From Trogon surrucura (lineage: Eukaryota > Chordata > Aves > Trogoniformes > Trogonidae): DNA of 64,000 nucleotides. Within the stretch, counting starts at the first letter, position 1; each line of letters opens with the position of its first letter. The translations under genes were made by a program, and so were the position numbers. The stretch spans positions 1,240,001-1,304,000 of the forward strand of contig CM036620.1 of NCBI GenBank assembly GCA_020746105.1, read 5' to 3'. Below are positions 50,376 through 64,000 of the stretch, piece after piece. The notes beneath the pieces are model-generated. The model worked only from the letters and a program-made list of their open reading frames with translations, ran no database searches and was not told the DNA's origin.

Positions 50376-53300
50376 GTCACCACGCACCCAGCTTGGCAGC
50401 AGTACTGAGATCTTTGGGGTGCATCACCCTCAACGCACTGCGGGACCTACCAAGACCGCTGCAGTGACCTTCAGCACAACTTCAGATGTAGCTTCAGGGA
50501 GAACGGTCCTTGCCCACTGTCACTTCCAACAGGAAAATCAGACGGAAGGTGTATCAGCAGCGGGTAAGTCATCAGAAGCAGCATTTTAGAACAGGACGCT
50601 ACTTACATGACAAAGTAATAGGAAATTTTACAAAAGAATGAAGAAACCATGACAGCTTGTACCGAAATACAAAAAAAAATTAAATTAAATCAAATAAAAT
50701 CCAGGTACAGGAAATAGTCTTAAAGAAAAAACATTACCTACGAGTCTAGAAACTCTCCACGAGAGTTCAAGCTTGTCAGTATTGTTTCAGTGAAAAAACA
50801 TGAAAAAGAGTGGCAGCTAACATAGGCAGTCTCAGCTCACAGATTTTGACGGCATTGTGTGGAGCTCCATGAAATGAGGATACGGTCCCGCCTCTCTCTC
50901 AAGCACTTGGGAAGAGGTATCAGACTTGACACGAACCCAATGATCCACAAAAGTGACGCTGAAAGAACTTTTACCTGTGAAATAATTCATATAGTGTTCT
51001 TCCAGCACCTGAAGCATTAAAAACTGCCACATTGTTTATCTAGAACCTTATTATTTTAGAAGAATCTACATTTGCTCTCCTACAGAACTTTGCATTTTCA
51101 TGCCACCATCTGACATTTCATACCAGAAGCTTTTGCCTGCGCTGTTCCAAATACGAGATGTTGAAATACCTCCTCAATGTGAAAATTAGCATCTTTGGAT
51201 AGGTAAAATTTCGGTTTTAACTTGTGCGCTCACTACGGAGGACAAGATCTTGCTAAGAGAAAGCGGAGTCACGGGAACAAGTTCTGCATTACATTCTGAA
51301 CACAGCAAGGCTCAGCAGCATTCTCATCTACCGTAGCAATCATTTCTGCAGCCCGGGACTAGTTCACATCAAAACCTTGTGGGTACAGGGAATAAGTATC
51401 CCCTTATTAGTTGGAAAATTTGCAATTCTAAGCAGTACCGCTGGGTAGTCACAACTGCAGGTATCTCCAGACAGCTAGCAGATGGATTAGAACAGAGATC
51501 TTAAGCTGCGGGTTTGCTTGGTGGAGTTTTGTTCCCATTTGTTTGGGTTTTTTTAAATTCACTAGCAAGGGAGTATTGAGGAGAGAACAAATCCCATGAT
51601 GAACTCGAAAGAGCTGAACTGCACGGCAAGGAGCCTGGTGAGTCCCTACCATTTGCAGCTTTCTTTGAGTCTCTTGTTTCTTTGCTAAGCAAAAAAAGGA
51701 CTAAATTCTTGGCTTCTGCAAACCATGTCAGCACAAAAACCTTAATGGCAATACTTACATGAGGCAACCCTGGGTAGGGACTGAGCCGATTAATGAGATG
51801 CAAGCAGACGAACATAAAGAAGTCTTGATTTGAGGGCATTCCGGACGGAAAATTTACATAATAAATACACCAAAGCAGCCTCCCCAGAAGTCTTTGCAGT
51901 CACCCTGGAACCCAGGAAGACTGGGCTCAGACCCCGGGCAGCCTCTGCTCTGCAAGTGCCATGGCAACCCCGCAAACACTGAGCCCTCCTCGGGAGACTT
52001 TTTTGCACTAAGACTTTCTTGGTGAGCACAGCTCCTTTCCATGGGCTTTGTATGATTGGCAGCAAAACCATCCTATTTTCCAGGCTCAGGAGCCGAAAAG
52101 AAATGTGGTTCTGACCGTCGGTACTTACATTTTCTGGAATTAAAAAAAAAATCAAAATCCCTCAAATGATATAAATTGCAGGTTCACATCATCACGCAGT
52201 AATGGATAGATGCTCAAATGGGAAACCAGGCACCCACGTAGAGATAAACACATAAAACTGCACTCAATTTAACAACAAAAAAAATCAAACCAAAACACAA
52301 AACCAAAGTTGTATCATGAATATAAGATTCTTAAAATGACAAGAAACAGTCTTCTTGAATTCAGTTGTATTATAAACTGTCAAAACTAAGACAATGTGTT
52401 GAGCTAAAAAATCCACAAGCAAATGAAAAATTGCTCTCAAACCACATTTTCCCAGACCAGTAAGAAAAAAATAAATCTGGTTTAGTCTTACCTCAAGTCT
52501 GTGCAAGAGCGACTGTTTACTGTGAGCCTTGACTAGAATCAATAAAGTTGTGTCACACATATACACAGACCCTAAAAAATATTGTTCAAGGGTAACCAAA
52601 ATCCTTTTCATCCTCCCCCAAAAAAATGGAGCTAATTCCAAACTGATTAGTCATTGATATTATTGAGCTATATTACATTACACACACCTGGACATACTTG
52701 TAAATGGCTTTCTCCTCTTCTTTTAAACCCTAGAATTATATTCTGGTTCTGTCCTTTACCAAACTGGATGCTACCACTGTGCTAGCGATGTACTTCAGAT
52801 AAATTAAGTGAAAGACAGACCAAAAAACACACATATTGTTCAGCACGTTAATATGGGCATTTAAATCTCCGCTGCTTAGAATGCTGTTTAATGGCTTTGA
52901 ACACAAAAACCACCCTGAAACGTGACCTTAAAACAAGCATTCTGAAGTCATGACACGAGTGTCACTGAAACAGAAGTCTCTGAATATACAAATGGCATGG
53001 TAGAAAATAGAAAAGTGCAGCTGAAAACACCCAAACCTGGGATGCCAGGTAGGTCTGGGATTTTTAATTCAATTAGGAAAACAGGAAGCTGATGTCCAAA
53101 TACAGAGTAACCCCATTTACAACATGATTCCGAGGTATTGAAGCGATGACAACTCAGACAACCAAATCCAGGCTGAGAACAAGATCTCACAACTGCACGG
53201 TGAGAAGACATTTTCAACTTGGAAAGATGAGACAGGACCTGTCAAGGGAAGTCGCTGAGACCCTTTAACATCACGTAACAAAGCCTGTGATGTGTGAGTC

Positions 53301-53965
53301 CTGAAGGGCTTACATTCTCCCACAGATGTTTAAAAAACAAAGAGACTTGCTCAGGCAGAAGAAAAATTCTGGTACACAGACAGACAGGCTTTTCCAAGTC
53401 TTTGGGGCGAGCAGCTTTCAGTTTTTGTTGTACCTATGCTATCCCTAGCTCCATGCTGTACTGCTTCACCTGTTACTAGAGAACCTTACAGGAGAGGAAT
53501 TTGTGCATCAGAATCTGTCATTAGAAGGTATTTATAAAGATTAAACATATGGTAGTTTAAAATACTTTACAAGAAGGCTTAGAAGACTTGAAGAGATTAC
53601 AGAACTTGGGTTTAGTCTTGAAATAACTACTTCACCTTGAGACAATACTTCCCATCAAAAGGTCTTAAATCACATTTCATTTACTTCCATTGTGCCAAGA
53701 CAAACCCTATGATTTTTCAAGCCTTGCAGAAACATCAGTATCCAAAGACTAACTGATCTGCCCAAGGTCTTTAATCTAAACATACGGTACATTCTCTTGT
53801 CCCTGCCTGTCCCAGTACTTTCTCTTTTCTCCCACAACTGCCAAGGCAGTAGCCAAGCACAAAGCCTTAATTAGGCAGAGTTCGTCACCGTTCCTTCTGA
53901 GAAGTGATGCTGACAACTAGAGAAACCCTATTTCTTCCACTTTCCACTTTATTATTTCTGCTTTC

Positions 53966-54026
53966 ATAGGCTGGACTTAATGATCTCAGAAGTCTTTTCC
54001 AGCCTCAACAATTCTGTGATTCTGTA
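53966..54026 (+). mobile_element. CR1-type LINE 3' end scrap, NDST3 intron 1
   Basis: About 60 bp: GGCTGGACTTAATGATCTCA, then CAACAATTCTGTGATTCTGT, the conserved CR1 3' terminus with two copies of the 8-bp repeat. Confidence 0.85.
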
Positions 54027-54269
54027 ATTAAAAAGAGGGAAAAAAAAACAAACGAAAAAGAACAAGCCAAAACCCCACCACACAAAACCTGAAGGAATCC
54101 TCTAGCACATCAGGCAGGGAATTACATAACACACAAGTTTTGTGTCATTCTCCAAAGGTCGCAAGCGTCAGCCGAAAGGAGCAATAGTGCACACCAATTT
54201 CAAGCACGGGATTTTGTAGCTATTTTACACCCGAAACGAGGAACAATTACTGCACTACGGCGGCTAATT

Positions 54270-55150
54270 GCTTCCCCCGACACAGCGACCCGCTCGTGTC
54301 CGCAAACACTAGAGGGCGACGGCGTCGCACGGAAAAAGTCCGGCAGGGAAAAAAAAAAAAAGGAATAAAAACCCCGACCAGCGGCAAGGTTGGTGCGGGT
54401 ACCACACCAGGCAGCCGGGGAAGAAAGAAAACAAACCCGAACCCGGCGGAACGGCCCCGAAAAACGCCAAAACCCTTCCCGAGAGTCGCGAAGGGGCAAA
54501 CGGAGCCTCCGCGGCGCCGCCGGCAGCGGGGCGATGCGGGGCGGCTCGCACCGCGCCAACTTTGCGGGATGGGGAAGGCATGCGGGGGGGACCCGGAGGA
54601 GGAGGCGAAGGTGCCCCGGGGGTGCCGCCCGCCCAGCCGGGGGGGGGACTCTGCCCGCCGGGGGGTGCCGCCCGCCCCGCCCGTTACCTGCAGGCGCGCT
54701 CCGCCGACATGCCGGGCGCCGCGCCCGCTCTGGCCGCCCGCAGCCTGGGGCGGGCTCCTCCGGGGAGCAGCGGCTGCGCCCGGCGGGGCCGGCACCGCCC
54801 CAGCCCGCGGGGAGGTGCGGGGAGATGCGGGGAGGTGGCGGCGGGGCCCGCCCGGCTCGCCTCGCCCGCCCGGAGGAGGGGCCGCGCCGCGCCGCCTCCC
54901 CAGCCCCAGCCCCATCCTCCTCCTCCTCCTCCGTCTTCCTCCTCCTCGGGGGGCGCGGCCGGGCAATCCGGGGTTAAAATCTCGGAAGAGTGCCGAGCGT
55001 TTGCTCTTCTTCATCGAATTTTCTGACCCCGCAGTATTTAATTTTTTGGGTGTTTTTTTTTTGGTTTTTTTTTTCTTTTTTTAAAATCTCGCTGCTGCTC
55101 TTCTGCGACCGTCGCTCCGGAGCAGAGGCGATTGCCATCACTGCGGGGAA
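54270..55150. promoter_or_regulatory. CpG island, probable NDST3 promoter
   Basis: A dense GC- and CpG-rich stretch, richest at 54480-54970, bounded by AT-rich DNA on both sides. A homopyrimidine-like run of T on the plus strand follows at 55040-55082. It lies at the 5' end of NDST3 on the minus strand and contains the candidate exon 1 donor at 54688. No convincing TATA box is seen, as usual for CpG-island promoters. Confidence 0.7.
54688..55040 (-). other. NDST3: NDST3 exon 1, non-coding (probable)
   Basis: The minus strand has a good donor, CCTGCAG|GTAACG, placing an exon end at 54688 inside a very GC-rich island about 6 kb upstream of the first coding exon. This is the expected place for the untranslated first exon. 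The transcription start is not visible; 55040 is a rough outer limit set by the edge of the GC-rich block. Long ORFs on both strands here come from GC-rich composition and are not treated as genes. Confidence 0.5.
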
Positions 55151-58100
55151 GGGAGTGAGGATTCCCTGCCTGAACTGCCCGAGCTGACTTGTAGCCTTTG
55201 CAAAACGGGGAATAAAATTAATAAAATTGACAAGCGCCCTCTTGATCTGGCTAATTTAGTTCACAATCGCACGGTGAGTGCTAGCTCGCCTGATGGCTGA
55301 CAGTTCAATATACCATATCAACTCCACCACTGGCCGTTCTCTGCCCAAACCTTTCTTTCCATGACCCGCATGAGACATAAACTTAAAGGAGAAAAGCTCA
55401 AGTCATCTGAATGTTCCTTTTCCAGGAAAACTTGGAGCTCTTGATTCAGGAACATTGTTACTGACTGCGCTCCCCTCTTTTGCTCTCCCTCTTATCCTCA
55501 TGATACGCTTCAAAGGAATAGCTCAAATTTTAATGTCTTGTAAACTAAAAAGCAGTGCAAGGTCCCAGGCACCAAGAGATAGAACTTGCAGCAGGACGGA
55601 GGACTGGTTGCCACGAGGCCTTACGCAGCGTGAGGTTATAAATCCATGGAACAGAGAGTCTGTCTGAAATCCTGGTGCTCTCTCAATATCCTACAGCACA
55701 GGATTTTCTCCCGTATTAAGCTCTCAGCCGCAGGGATATCCTGATACAGTCTTGTTTCAGGGTCTCTATCCTTCTCAGGCAGGATTTTTGCTACAACCTG
55801 CTCTACAAGTTAGTCAGAGGGTGGAACCCAGCTAAAAATTCTCGGAGATGAGTTGAAACTCACATCCATGCAAGCTTTCCCTCCTGCCATTCTTTCCGAG
55901 TTGGCCAGCATGGACAGAAGAACATTCCGTCCCGCTTGCCCTCACAAGCACTTGGATGCTCACAGAGATGTGCTAGACATCTCACAGCTGAGGGCTTCAG
56001 CATCACCAGGCGGCAGCTGGAGAACCGAGTCATTCTGGCAGGAATATTAACAGCTTTGATCTTTCTCAGAGCTACTTTTCAGGGTTTTTTTTGCTCTTGA
56101 GCTGTCATTGCAGGGTGAGCTGGGCACAATGTCTTAGCAACACATCTTAAGACACTGCTGAAGTCTTCTCTGGCCAAGATTTCAGCCTGGTTTCCAGTAC
56201 CTCACAAACCGAACGCTAGGTACTGAAATGTCACTCGGTGCCTGGTGTTTGAATCCTTACTCTGAATATCCTGTGGCTGATAAATTGGTTATTTTCAAGC
56301 TAATTACCTTGAAAATTGTACACTTTAATGAATTTCTATCTATATAAATAGCCTTGTGTTCTGACAGCCCTGCTGACTACTTAGACATACACACTCACAC
56401 ACAAGCTGGTAACACCAATTACGCTCTTTCTCTTGAAATATTACAGTGGAAAAGAAAAAAAAAAACCCCAACCAGGAAAAAATGTGTTTAAGAACTCCCA
56501 GCAACAGCTCCTTCTCAGTTCAGCTGGGCTTTTCAGTCATCTCCTACCTGGAGCACGTTTAAACATGTTTTCTTGCAACAAAGACAGGCTTAAAAAGAGG
56601 CAGCCAGCCTTCCCTGGTGATAGCCTCAGCTTTTTGCCTTTCTTCTCGCTGGCCTCTACACGCGAATGCTCTCTTTCTCATTCACATTCTTCCGGCAATT
56701 CAAGTATTCAGATAGCGCTTCCTCCTTTTTCGTAATCAGCAATCTTTCTCCAACACACCGAATCCTATCTCGCCTTGTGGCCTTATCTCTTTCAGGCTAT
56801 TACTTGCAAGAAATAGCTCAAACCATCGCGTGGGTCTAAGTCTGCAAACGAACTCCTGGTCCTTGCTGAAACCTGTGCAAAATTCAGGCATTTTTTCTAC
56901 TACTACGACTCCCACCACAAGTTGCATCGGTAAGATAGATTGATTATCCTGCTCCTCATCAGCCAGGGAAAAAGTTATTAGTTATTACATATCACATAAC
57001 AACACTGGTCAATTAATAAACACTTCCTCCACTCCTGCCCTTTCCAAGATCAGATATATCTTTCAACCAACCACTAAGTATTATTTGTGCTATTTTTCTT
57101 AACGTTTTCTGACAGGGAGCCATTAGGAATTTGAAAACAAGGGACATGTTATTAGTCATTGCATGGTTACTTTTTAAAAGCCATTACAAGTACTAACTAG
57201 CCAAAAGGCAAAGTCACCATAGATGCATAGCGCTCTTCGGATTAATCAGAAACTAGATTTTAAACCAAAGCTAATAAATACACAACATTAACAATGCCTA
57301 AAATATTTATCTTTTCAACACTATGCAAATATTAATTAGTGAGTCCCTAAAGAGAATTTTTGTCCTGAGTATTGATATTATTATTGCTCTCCACAGAAGA
57401 TTACACCATGAAATTGCCAAAAATCCATGAAGGTTATGATCAGAAGTCAGAAGTTCTGGACTCAGGGATGAATTCAGACACAAGGTACCAGAACAGCCGT
57501 GGTCTGAAGCCAGCAAGTGCTGTTCCATCTTAAAATGCAAAAGACATGATTTCTCCCCTTAGTTAAACTGGAAAATGCTTTCTTTACAAGCTTCATCTAC
57601 ATAATGAAGAGAAAAACATGGCCTAAGATGTAAGAAAGACGTGGCCAAAAAAGTAATGAACTAAGAGGCTGTCTCCGAGAAGAAAAAAAACCCCAGCATT
57701 ATTCAGGTTCATAATTATACTACACTTTTTTTTTCCATTTTATTACAATACCCTTCATTTGTGAAGTGTTTAAAGATTATTCTGTAGCCAACAATATGGG
57801 AAACCAGGCACGCTTATGCATTTTCTCTATAAAGTCCCTAGCTTTCTGACGGAAAATACATTCATTGTTTCTTTTCAGTAGCTGCTATTTCATTTTCAAT
57901 ACCTTATCCTAAAAAAAAAAAATCCTACTATCTGCAAGCATTGTAGTAACATCTTTCAAACCAGTGGAAGGCAAGTTGCTAATTACATGCCGGGGCTGAC
58001 GACGGCATTTCTGCTTGGCAGCAGAAAGGCATTTTGATCTCTATGCTTAGAATAAATGATCGTTACAAATATGTTTTGTTCCATTTTAATCAGAGTATCG

Positions 58101-61100
58101 AGACAACTGTCATCTTTCCACAATGATCAAATGGCCAGCTCTGGAATTCAAGAAGCTCAAAAAAAAAAAAATCATTAGATATTTCTGCTCTAAGCTGCAA
58201 AACCATCATTTGCTGCTCTAGTCACGTGCCCTGTGAAGTGCCAGAGAGATTTCTTAATGAGGACGGAGTATTTTCTGTCACGATTTACCAGGAAATTTGC
58301 TTATGAAAAGAGAGGAAAGACTCCTCCTTCCCATTATATCATGTTCGTAGGTGCCACGGTATAAATATTCAAAAAACCAGCAGCAGAGATTCAGGACGTA
58401 TTAAATTTAGTTGGCTGTTTTGAATAAACGTCAATTGGAATGAAGGCTCCTCAGTGCTATTGAAACTGGTTATAGGAAAGTGATAACGGGCTCAAAAGAG
58501 AATTAAAAAGAAACCAAAAGTTGCTAAAAGCACAATCAACACACTAAAGTATCATTGCCCTTTAGAGAAAGTAATATATAATTAAGACTTGTATTAAAAA
58601 TTGATTTTAGGTCATGTAATAAAATAGGGCAGACTCTGGGCTAAGAAGAACTTGCATTATGACCCTAAAACCAACTCCTTTTTCCCATCGACGCCAAAGA
58701 CAGGTGCTTAAAACAGAATGTCACTGACAGGAAAAATAATCATCATTCCAATAATCGTCAATAACAATAATCATCATCCATCCACTACTCAGCAAAAGTG
58801 TCTCTGCAGAACAAGACTAATCAGGCTGTTATTACTGGTTTTTAATGAAAAGAAGCACTGCCTTCAACTTCCCTTTTCCCTCCACAAATAAATTCCTCCT
58901 GCCTTCTCTGCTCCTTGAATACAAACACGTAGAGCACAGCCTGGCAGGCTCTGGCGAGCTCAGAGCAATAACCAGAGGAGCTTGCAGAGGCAAGGGAAGT
59001 TATTGCGAATGCAAGGTGCCGTGCTGCAGGATCAATGACATAGACGTCTGCTGGAAACGGGGAGCTCATCACCTGGAAATCACTGAGGTGAGAAAGGACG
59101 TGGGTACTAGCTGAAGTTAGAGAATGGCTGTCAGCTCCCACAGCGATGCGTCTAGAGAATGCCAAGAGGAGTGCCCGCAGAGGAAAAGAAGAGGTGGAAA
59201 TATCAAAAGTGTCGATGCTACTGCATGAGGCTGCGGTACGCCTTCGCCTGGAGTGCTGGTTAAGGTTCGGGGAAAGGGATTCAGAGCGGGAGAGGTGGAG
59301 AGAAAAGCTGCTGTAGGACAGGCAAGGTGACGGTTGCAAAGCCACGCAGCTGCTGCGCGTAAGGGGCGGAGGTAAATCTGCGATGGCAGCTAACAAGTGT
59401 TAAAGACAAAAGAGACTTTTGGTATCAGGATGATTGGGCGAAGACTGTGCACACAGGCTGGGAATGAGCAGAAGTTTTTAAATCATCCGAGGGGAGTGGA
59501 CTCATTCTATAAACACCGGGGGGGCAAAAAGCTCAACTAACCTGAAGATGGGAGTCGAGCGCCTACAGGGCGTTACTCGTCAAAGTGCTGGGTTGGGCTT
59601 GATGGCTTAAGAGGATCCTATCGATCAGCGACCCTGTATTTCTTACTGTGCTGGGATCAACAAGGAGAACGCTGACAGTAAATCCCCCTCGCTGACGTTT
59701 AGAGTTGCAAGCAGCTCATACAGCTGCGGGGTTTTGTTTGTCACATTGATTGTTTCAGGCTGGCTGTAGGCGCCAGCAAAGAGCACCTGCATTCTGTTCG
59801 CATGAATATGAACGTCACCTTCCAAGTCATCATTTTTTAATGAAAGCTTGTACTCCGGAACACAAGACGCTAGCCTCCAGGGAAATGTATCAGGTTGTCA
59901 TCTGTCCCAGAAGTCAACAGGTAAAGAAAAAAAAAAAAAGAGAGAGAAAATTTGATTATTTTTTTTCCTACTAGAATTAATTTGAATATGTTATTTTCCT
60001 GCTTATTAATATTTCAGTTCTCCCTCACATGAGATGGATTGAAACATCAGATATGCTGGTAGAGCTCTTATTTTTGTCATATATTATTTTGATTTAATCA
60101 TAACGAATTATACCAATAGGTTGCCCATATGTAATCATGCGCCATGTGCAGAGATCTTAATTACTCTGTTCGTCAAGTAAGGATATTCATGATGGCACAT
60201 ATTATCCAGGGTATTTTCCTATATTATAAAATGTGATGCCACACGAATACCATATGGGAGAGCGATTTCAAAGGGGTTACAGGCTAATAAGAGTGTTTTA
60301 TTCCACTCAAAACTCTAGAGAAACAGTTCTTTTCTAAGAGCCAGACACTGCAATTACAGGCAAAAAGTTAAATCACCTTAAAGGTAAACGCTAACCCAGA
60401 AAGACTGAAGATTAACGTTAAAAGCTGGAATTTCCTGTTGTTATTAGTGCCCCACGGCACCAGATATTTTGCAAATATATCAAAAAGGTGGCTCCCACCA
60501 CAAGGAGTTTAATTCTACCTTCCCGCTTGTGTTGTTCTAGAGAAGAAACTGTAGTAGGTTCAGGCTAGCAGCTGGTGGTCACATAATCGCAGAGAATTAG
60601 AATGCTTTACAATGCCTCGAATTTTGTAGGTAATTCCCTGTGAAACTTCCCAGGAGCTGCGTCCAGAGGACGACGCCTTGGCATCGCCCCAAAAGCCCAA
60701 CTTAGCATTTCATTCTGTTTGCCCAGCGTGTGTCGCAGCCCTGCCTCCAGAGCCCGTGGGACGGGGCAGCTGGAGAATAAAGCTGGAGAGTAAAGCTGAC
60801 TAACACAAAACCCGGATACGTCTCCTCACCCATTATTCGCCTGCGAAGCGCCGTGCGCGCTGGAAACTATATAAATATTTTCACAGCAAGCGATGCTTCT
60901 ATCATACTTCAGCAGGGGGAGCAGAATCGGTGCCTCTGTTGCACGATGACCCCGCTCGTGTAGGAAGCGGATTAATTATGGGTTGAGTCGGGGGGCGAAC
61001 GTCGCTCAGGTTCTAGCGGGTGCAGGCACGGTCAGGGAGCCACGCTGCACTCCCAGCTTCCGTGCTCAAAAGCAGGGGAAAAGTGAGTCAATACCAAGAA

Positions 61101-64000
61101 AGAATGAAACCAAACCAAACCATCAAGCTACCTGCAGATCTTGTATTTCCTAAAGTGTTGTTCTCCTACCGCATGGATGGAATCCATCCTACCTGATGGA
61201 TTCTTGGAGCACCTTCTCTTGGAGAGGACCGGGTTGCCAAGAACAGGTGGGATCCCACTTGCCCCCTCTGCTCTCTCTTATTCCCTTTTTTCTCTCTTTT
61301 CCTTTCCGCAGAGAAGCCAGGTGTAAATAAGATATACGCCTTTAAAAAAAAACCCCCCACACGTTATACCAGAATATTGATCTCAGCAAGGCTATTACGA
61401 GATGAAAAAAGGACACGATTTACCCTGTAGCAGCAGCCCTCTGAAGAAATACAGGGAAGCATTTGTCAGCTTTTACCAGCCAGCTTACACAAATGTAAAT
61501 TTAGCATGTTAGTCCCTATTAAAATATCCAAGCCATCTGACTAGCAATCCTTGGCTCCAGAGACCGCCAGACGTAGATAAATCTCACCATGGCGACTGAC
61601 CTCTGTCTCTCTCCTCCCCGTCATTTACTCTCCACACAAAGCAGATATGGAAATTTTATAATTTTAACAGTATCTATATAACATCCTCCGACTGCAAAGA
61701 GCTACGGGACTTAAGTCACAATTTTACAATTTGAGAAACATTAGAATCACTGGAAGTGTTGGCCGTTGTGCACGTCCAGGGTTGGGATACGCTAATCTGA
61801 GGCAGAATCTCAGGGAATTGACTTCACTGCTGTATTGGAGGCTGATTACTAATTATCTCTGCTTCTCATTAGGGTGGGCCCCCTAATCAGTCAAACGAGC
61901 TGCAGTGGTTCACTATGGTCAATGGGATGCTGAATAAGCTTGAAAGTTTCCTGAATTTAACTCTTCAGCCCAATGCTCTCCCTCATGCCTCACATGAGTA
62001 ACATGAGAACATTTACCCTACAAACTTTTTCCGCAGGCGGAGTACTGGGGCAAAATCTCCGGTTTTAAGATGGACCTACGTGTTAAACGCCATAAAGCAT
62101 AAAGTGGGAATGCTGAGGTACAGGGAGTTTGAACAAAAGGCCCGAGTTCACAGTGAGTGAGCACCAGAGCCATCAGAACTGGAGAGCTCCAATTCCTACC
62201 AAGGAGCTTCCACCTCAGTAGGTTTTCGTGTCAGGTATTTTTCATGCAGGGGCACCGTCTCCTACCAGGCCCTCTCAATTAGCATATGGCCTTGCTTTAA
62301 AATTATTTGGCTAGAAAGACTAGATTTGCTCTTTCGGACAATATTTTGCATTTGAAGCTTGCTCCTGGTTGGTGGAGGGGAACGCTTTGCCTGTGGCACA
62401 GTAGTATCCTCCTTCTTTGTTTATCTTAACACTGCAATACTTCTCCCCTTCGATATAAACGGTGCCCAAAGTACTCTAATCCCATCCACGTACGGTACAA
62501 ACAGAACAAACAAGGGATGATTTATGCACACTCGACCGGGCTCAGTATCTTAGTAGATGAAGATCGATTACTGTTCTGGACAGGGACACGCTCTTCTGAA
62601 AAATCCATCTTCGTAGGTACCTGGTGCTCAATCTCGCGGCTTTTGCAAATGGGTTTTGGCGCGCGATCGCCGTTTTCCACTTGCTGGTCTCTGCAGGACC
62701 ACGCACGGTGTATGTGACCCTGAAGGAGTCCTGGAGCAGGTTTCCCTCGCTAACAGGCTGCCACAGCTGCAAGACGCAGCTCCCATTTCATCACTAACAT
62801 ATGATTCCTCTCCTGTTCTGTGACAGATGTAATTTCCCAGTTGCTGTCAGATGTTGATGTTATTCAAGGAAAATAATTAATCCTCTCCCTCCTTCCTTCC
62901 ATCACCATACTGTATACACTACCCTCTCTTCTGCCTTCTCAGTCAGTTCTGAGAGACGACTCCGTCAGTTTATAGAGAGCAAGAATTGAACTTTGTCGAC
63001 ACTTGACAGAGCACACAGAGTTTGCACCTTGTGAGAAGTCATATGCACAGCTACAGCACAGAACTGGTGCTTCTAGAGAGAAGCTGTATCTAAAAAAGCA
63101 TGAACCCTTCATATATACATTCACTTGGTATCAGAAAAAACACAGCACAGTTTGTACCTAAATCACAGGATGGGTATCTTATTTATTGCTTGAACCAACA
63201 AAGCATTAAATTAACAACAGACAAGCTATTTTTTCCCCCTTCTCCTTTCATTTCCGTCAGCTTTCAATATGAAGTGATCAAACTCATATTTAATTTGCCT
63301 CCACCCATAATATCTTACTTTCTACCAAATTAAACACTGAATAAAACAGATTTTCGAGCTCCTTCTTCCAAAGGTAACACAAGGACAGCTTTCAGGGGAG
63401 ACAAGCGGCACTGCAGTTTTTAACAGATGAGTTTTTTCTGTCAGAATTTCTACAACTCTTCTTCTAGAACTGGCCATGATGAAGCAAGTTGCCTACCTCT
63501 CAGTTTTCATATTTGCACATCAAGAGTTTTGTAATTTCCAGGATTATTTTCTAGTAAGGTTTAGGGTAGGACTGTTGTAATTGCGTGAATACACATAGCT
63601 GTATGAGAAACGCTTAACCGGGCATTCTCTGTCTTACCCACGAGACTTAAATTTAAGAGTCAGCAGCTGAGGAGAAAAGCAAATGAGAGACTCGGGGATG
63701 GCCCAGGAGTGAAAGGAGGAGATTGGAAATGCAGAGGAGGAACAGCTGGAACCAGCACCTGCACTATGGGACTGTCCACTGGCTTGCAGCCCTTTGCCCA
63801 TATTGCACTCTCTTCTTGCTTCTCACTTCTCACCTTCTGGGACAAGGGAGAGACAAACCTGCACACCTTTATCCGTGGCATCAGGGTCACCGTCGGCAGC
63901 GTCACCCAGCCCAGACACCAGGCAAAACGTGGGAACCAAACCGAGAACTCTCCCTGGATAACAATTAAAAGAGGTTTATTAGGAATTCCTTCTGCATACA
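55151..64000. other. Intergenic region upstream of NDST3, no gene supported
   Basis: AT-rich sequence with scattered short ORFs. The longest, 184 codons at 59396-58842 minus, is serine/alanine-rich and matches no family I know. A stretch around 61800-61930 has clustered TAAT and AATTA motifs, a weak enhancer-like hint only. Confidence 0.6.
59586..59640 (+). mobile_element. Possible degraded CR1 3' end
   Basis: GGGTTGGGCTTGATGGCTTA, then AGAGGATCCTATCGATCAGC, loosely resembles the CR1 3' hairpin region. The terminal repeat is not preserved. Weak call. Confidence 0.35.

Larger units (their letters stand above)
48684..54687 (-). other. NDST3: NDST3 intron 1 (about 6 kb)
   Basis: It separates the candidate exon 1 donor (54688) from the stronger exon 2 acceptor (48683). 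It contains two CR1 fragments. Additional untranslated exons could exist but none is evident. Confidence 0.55.

Noticed and set aside
54247-55084. Several ORFs of 150-260 codons on both strands
   Set aside because: They overlap one another in the CpG island and have Arg/Pro/Gly-rich low-complexity content, as expected from GC-rich DNA lacking stops.
58842-59396. 184-codon minus-strand ORF upstream of NDST3
   Set aside because: Ser/Ala-rich with no family match, no splice or promoter context; could be chance. A cross-species dN/dS test would decide.
1-64000. CRISPR arrays, bacterial operons, tRNA or rRNA genes
   Set aside because: None seen; the sequence is vertebrate nuclear DNA with spliced genes.

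Overview
This is a vertebrate nuclear segment, most likely avian. The interspersed repeats I recognise are CR1-type LINE fragments, with no SINE or LTR seen. The one confident gene has short introns for its family, and the two promoter regions are small, very GC-rich islands. CR1 also occurs in turtles and crocodilians, so the species is not established.

The window holds one confident protein-coding gene: a complete NDST3 (heparan sulfate N-deacetylase/N-sulfotransferase 3) on the minus strand. Its probable non-coding exon 1 lies in a CpG island near 54.3-55.1 kb. Thirteen coding exons run leftward from the ATG at 48551 to the stop at 10839. All intron phases agree and the joined reading frame encodes 873 residues, the length I recall for mammalian NDST3. 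The enzyme is a type II Golgi membrane protein: a transmembrane anchor, then an N-deacetylase domain, then a PAPS-dependent sulfotransferase domain. It acts on nascent heparan sulfate.

Left of NDST3 are its 3'UTR (possible poly(A) signals near 9.1 and 8.0 kb, and a strong hairpin at 9041-9075), a plain stretch, a CR1 fragment with a 370-bp pentanucleotide array, and a second CpG island at about 4.98-5.57 kb. That island has CRE, CCAAT and repeated GGGCGTGG motifs. To its left on the minus strand are splice-site-bounded candidate exons and a poly(A) signal, which look like a small spliced non-coding transcript. In mammals, as I recall, the small nucleolar RNA host gene SNHG8 sits just downstream of NDST3 in the same orientation, so an SNHG8 counterpart is a reasonable but unproven reading.

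Right of the NDST3 promoter (55.2-64 kb) I see only AT-rich intergenic DNA with short ORFs and one doubtful CR1 scrap. Introns carry CR1 copies (one in intron 2 still has about 950 bp of uninterrupted reverse-transcriptase reading frame), several short tandem duplications, a 3 x 52 bp minisatellite and simple repeats. I found no clearly new biological system. The points worth checking are two alternative exon-2 acceptors that would include or remove two uORFs, two amino-acid changes in NDST3 (Arg639, Cys835), the 3'UTR hairpin, the block-structured repeat beside a CR1, and the candidate SNHG8-like transcript.
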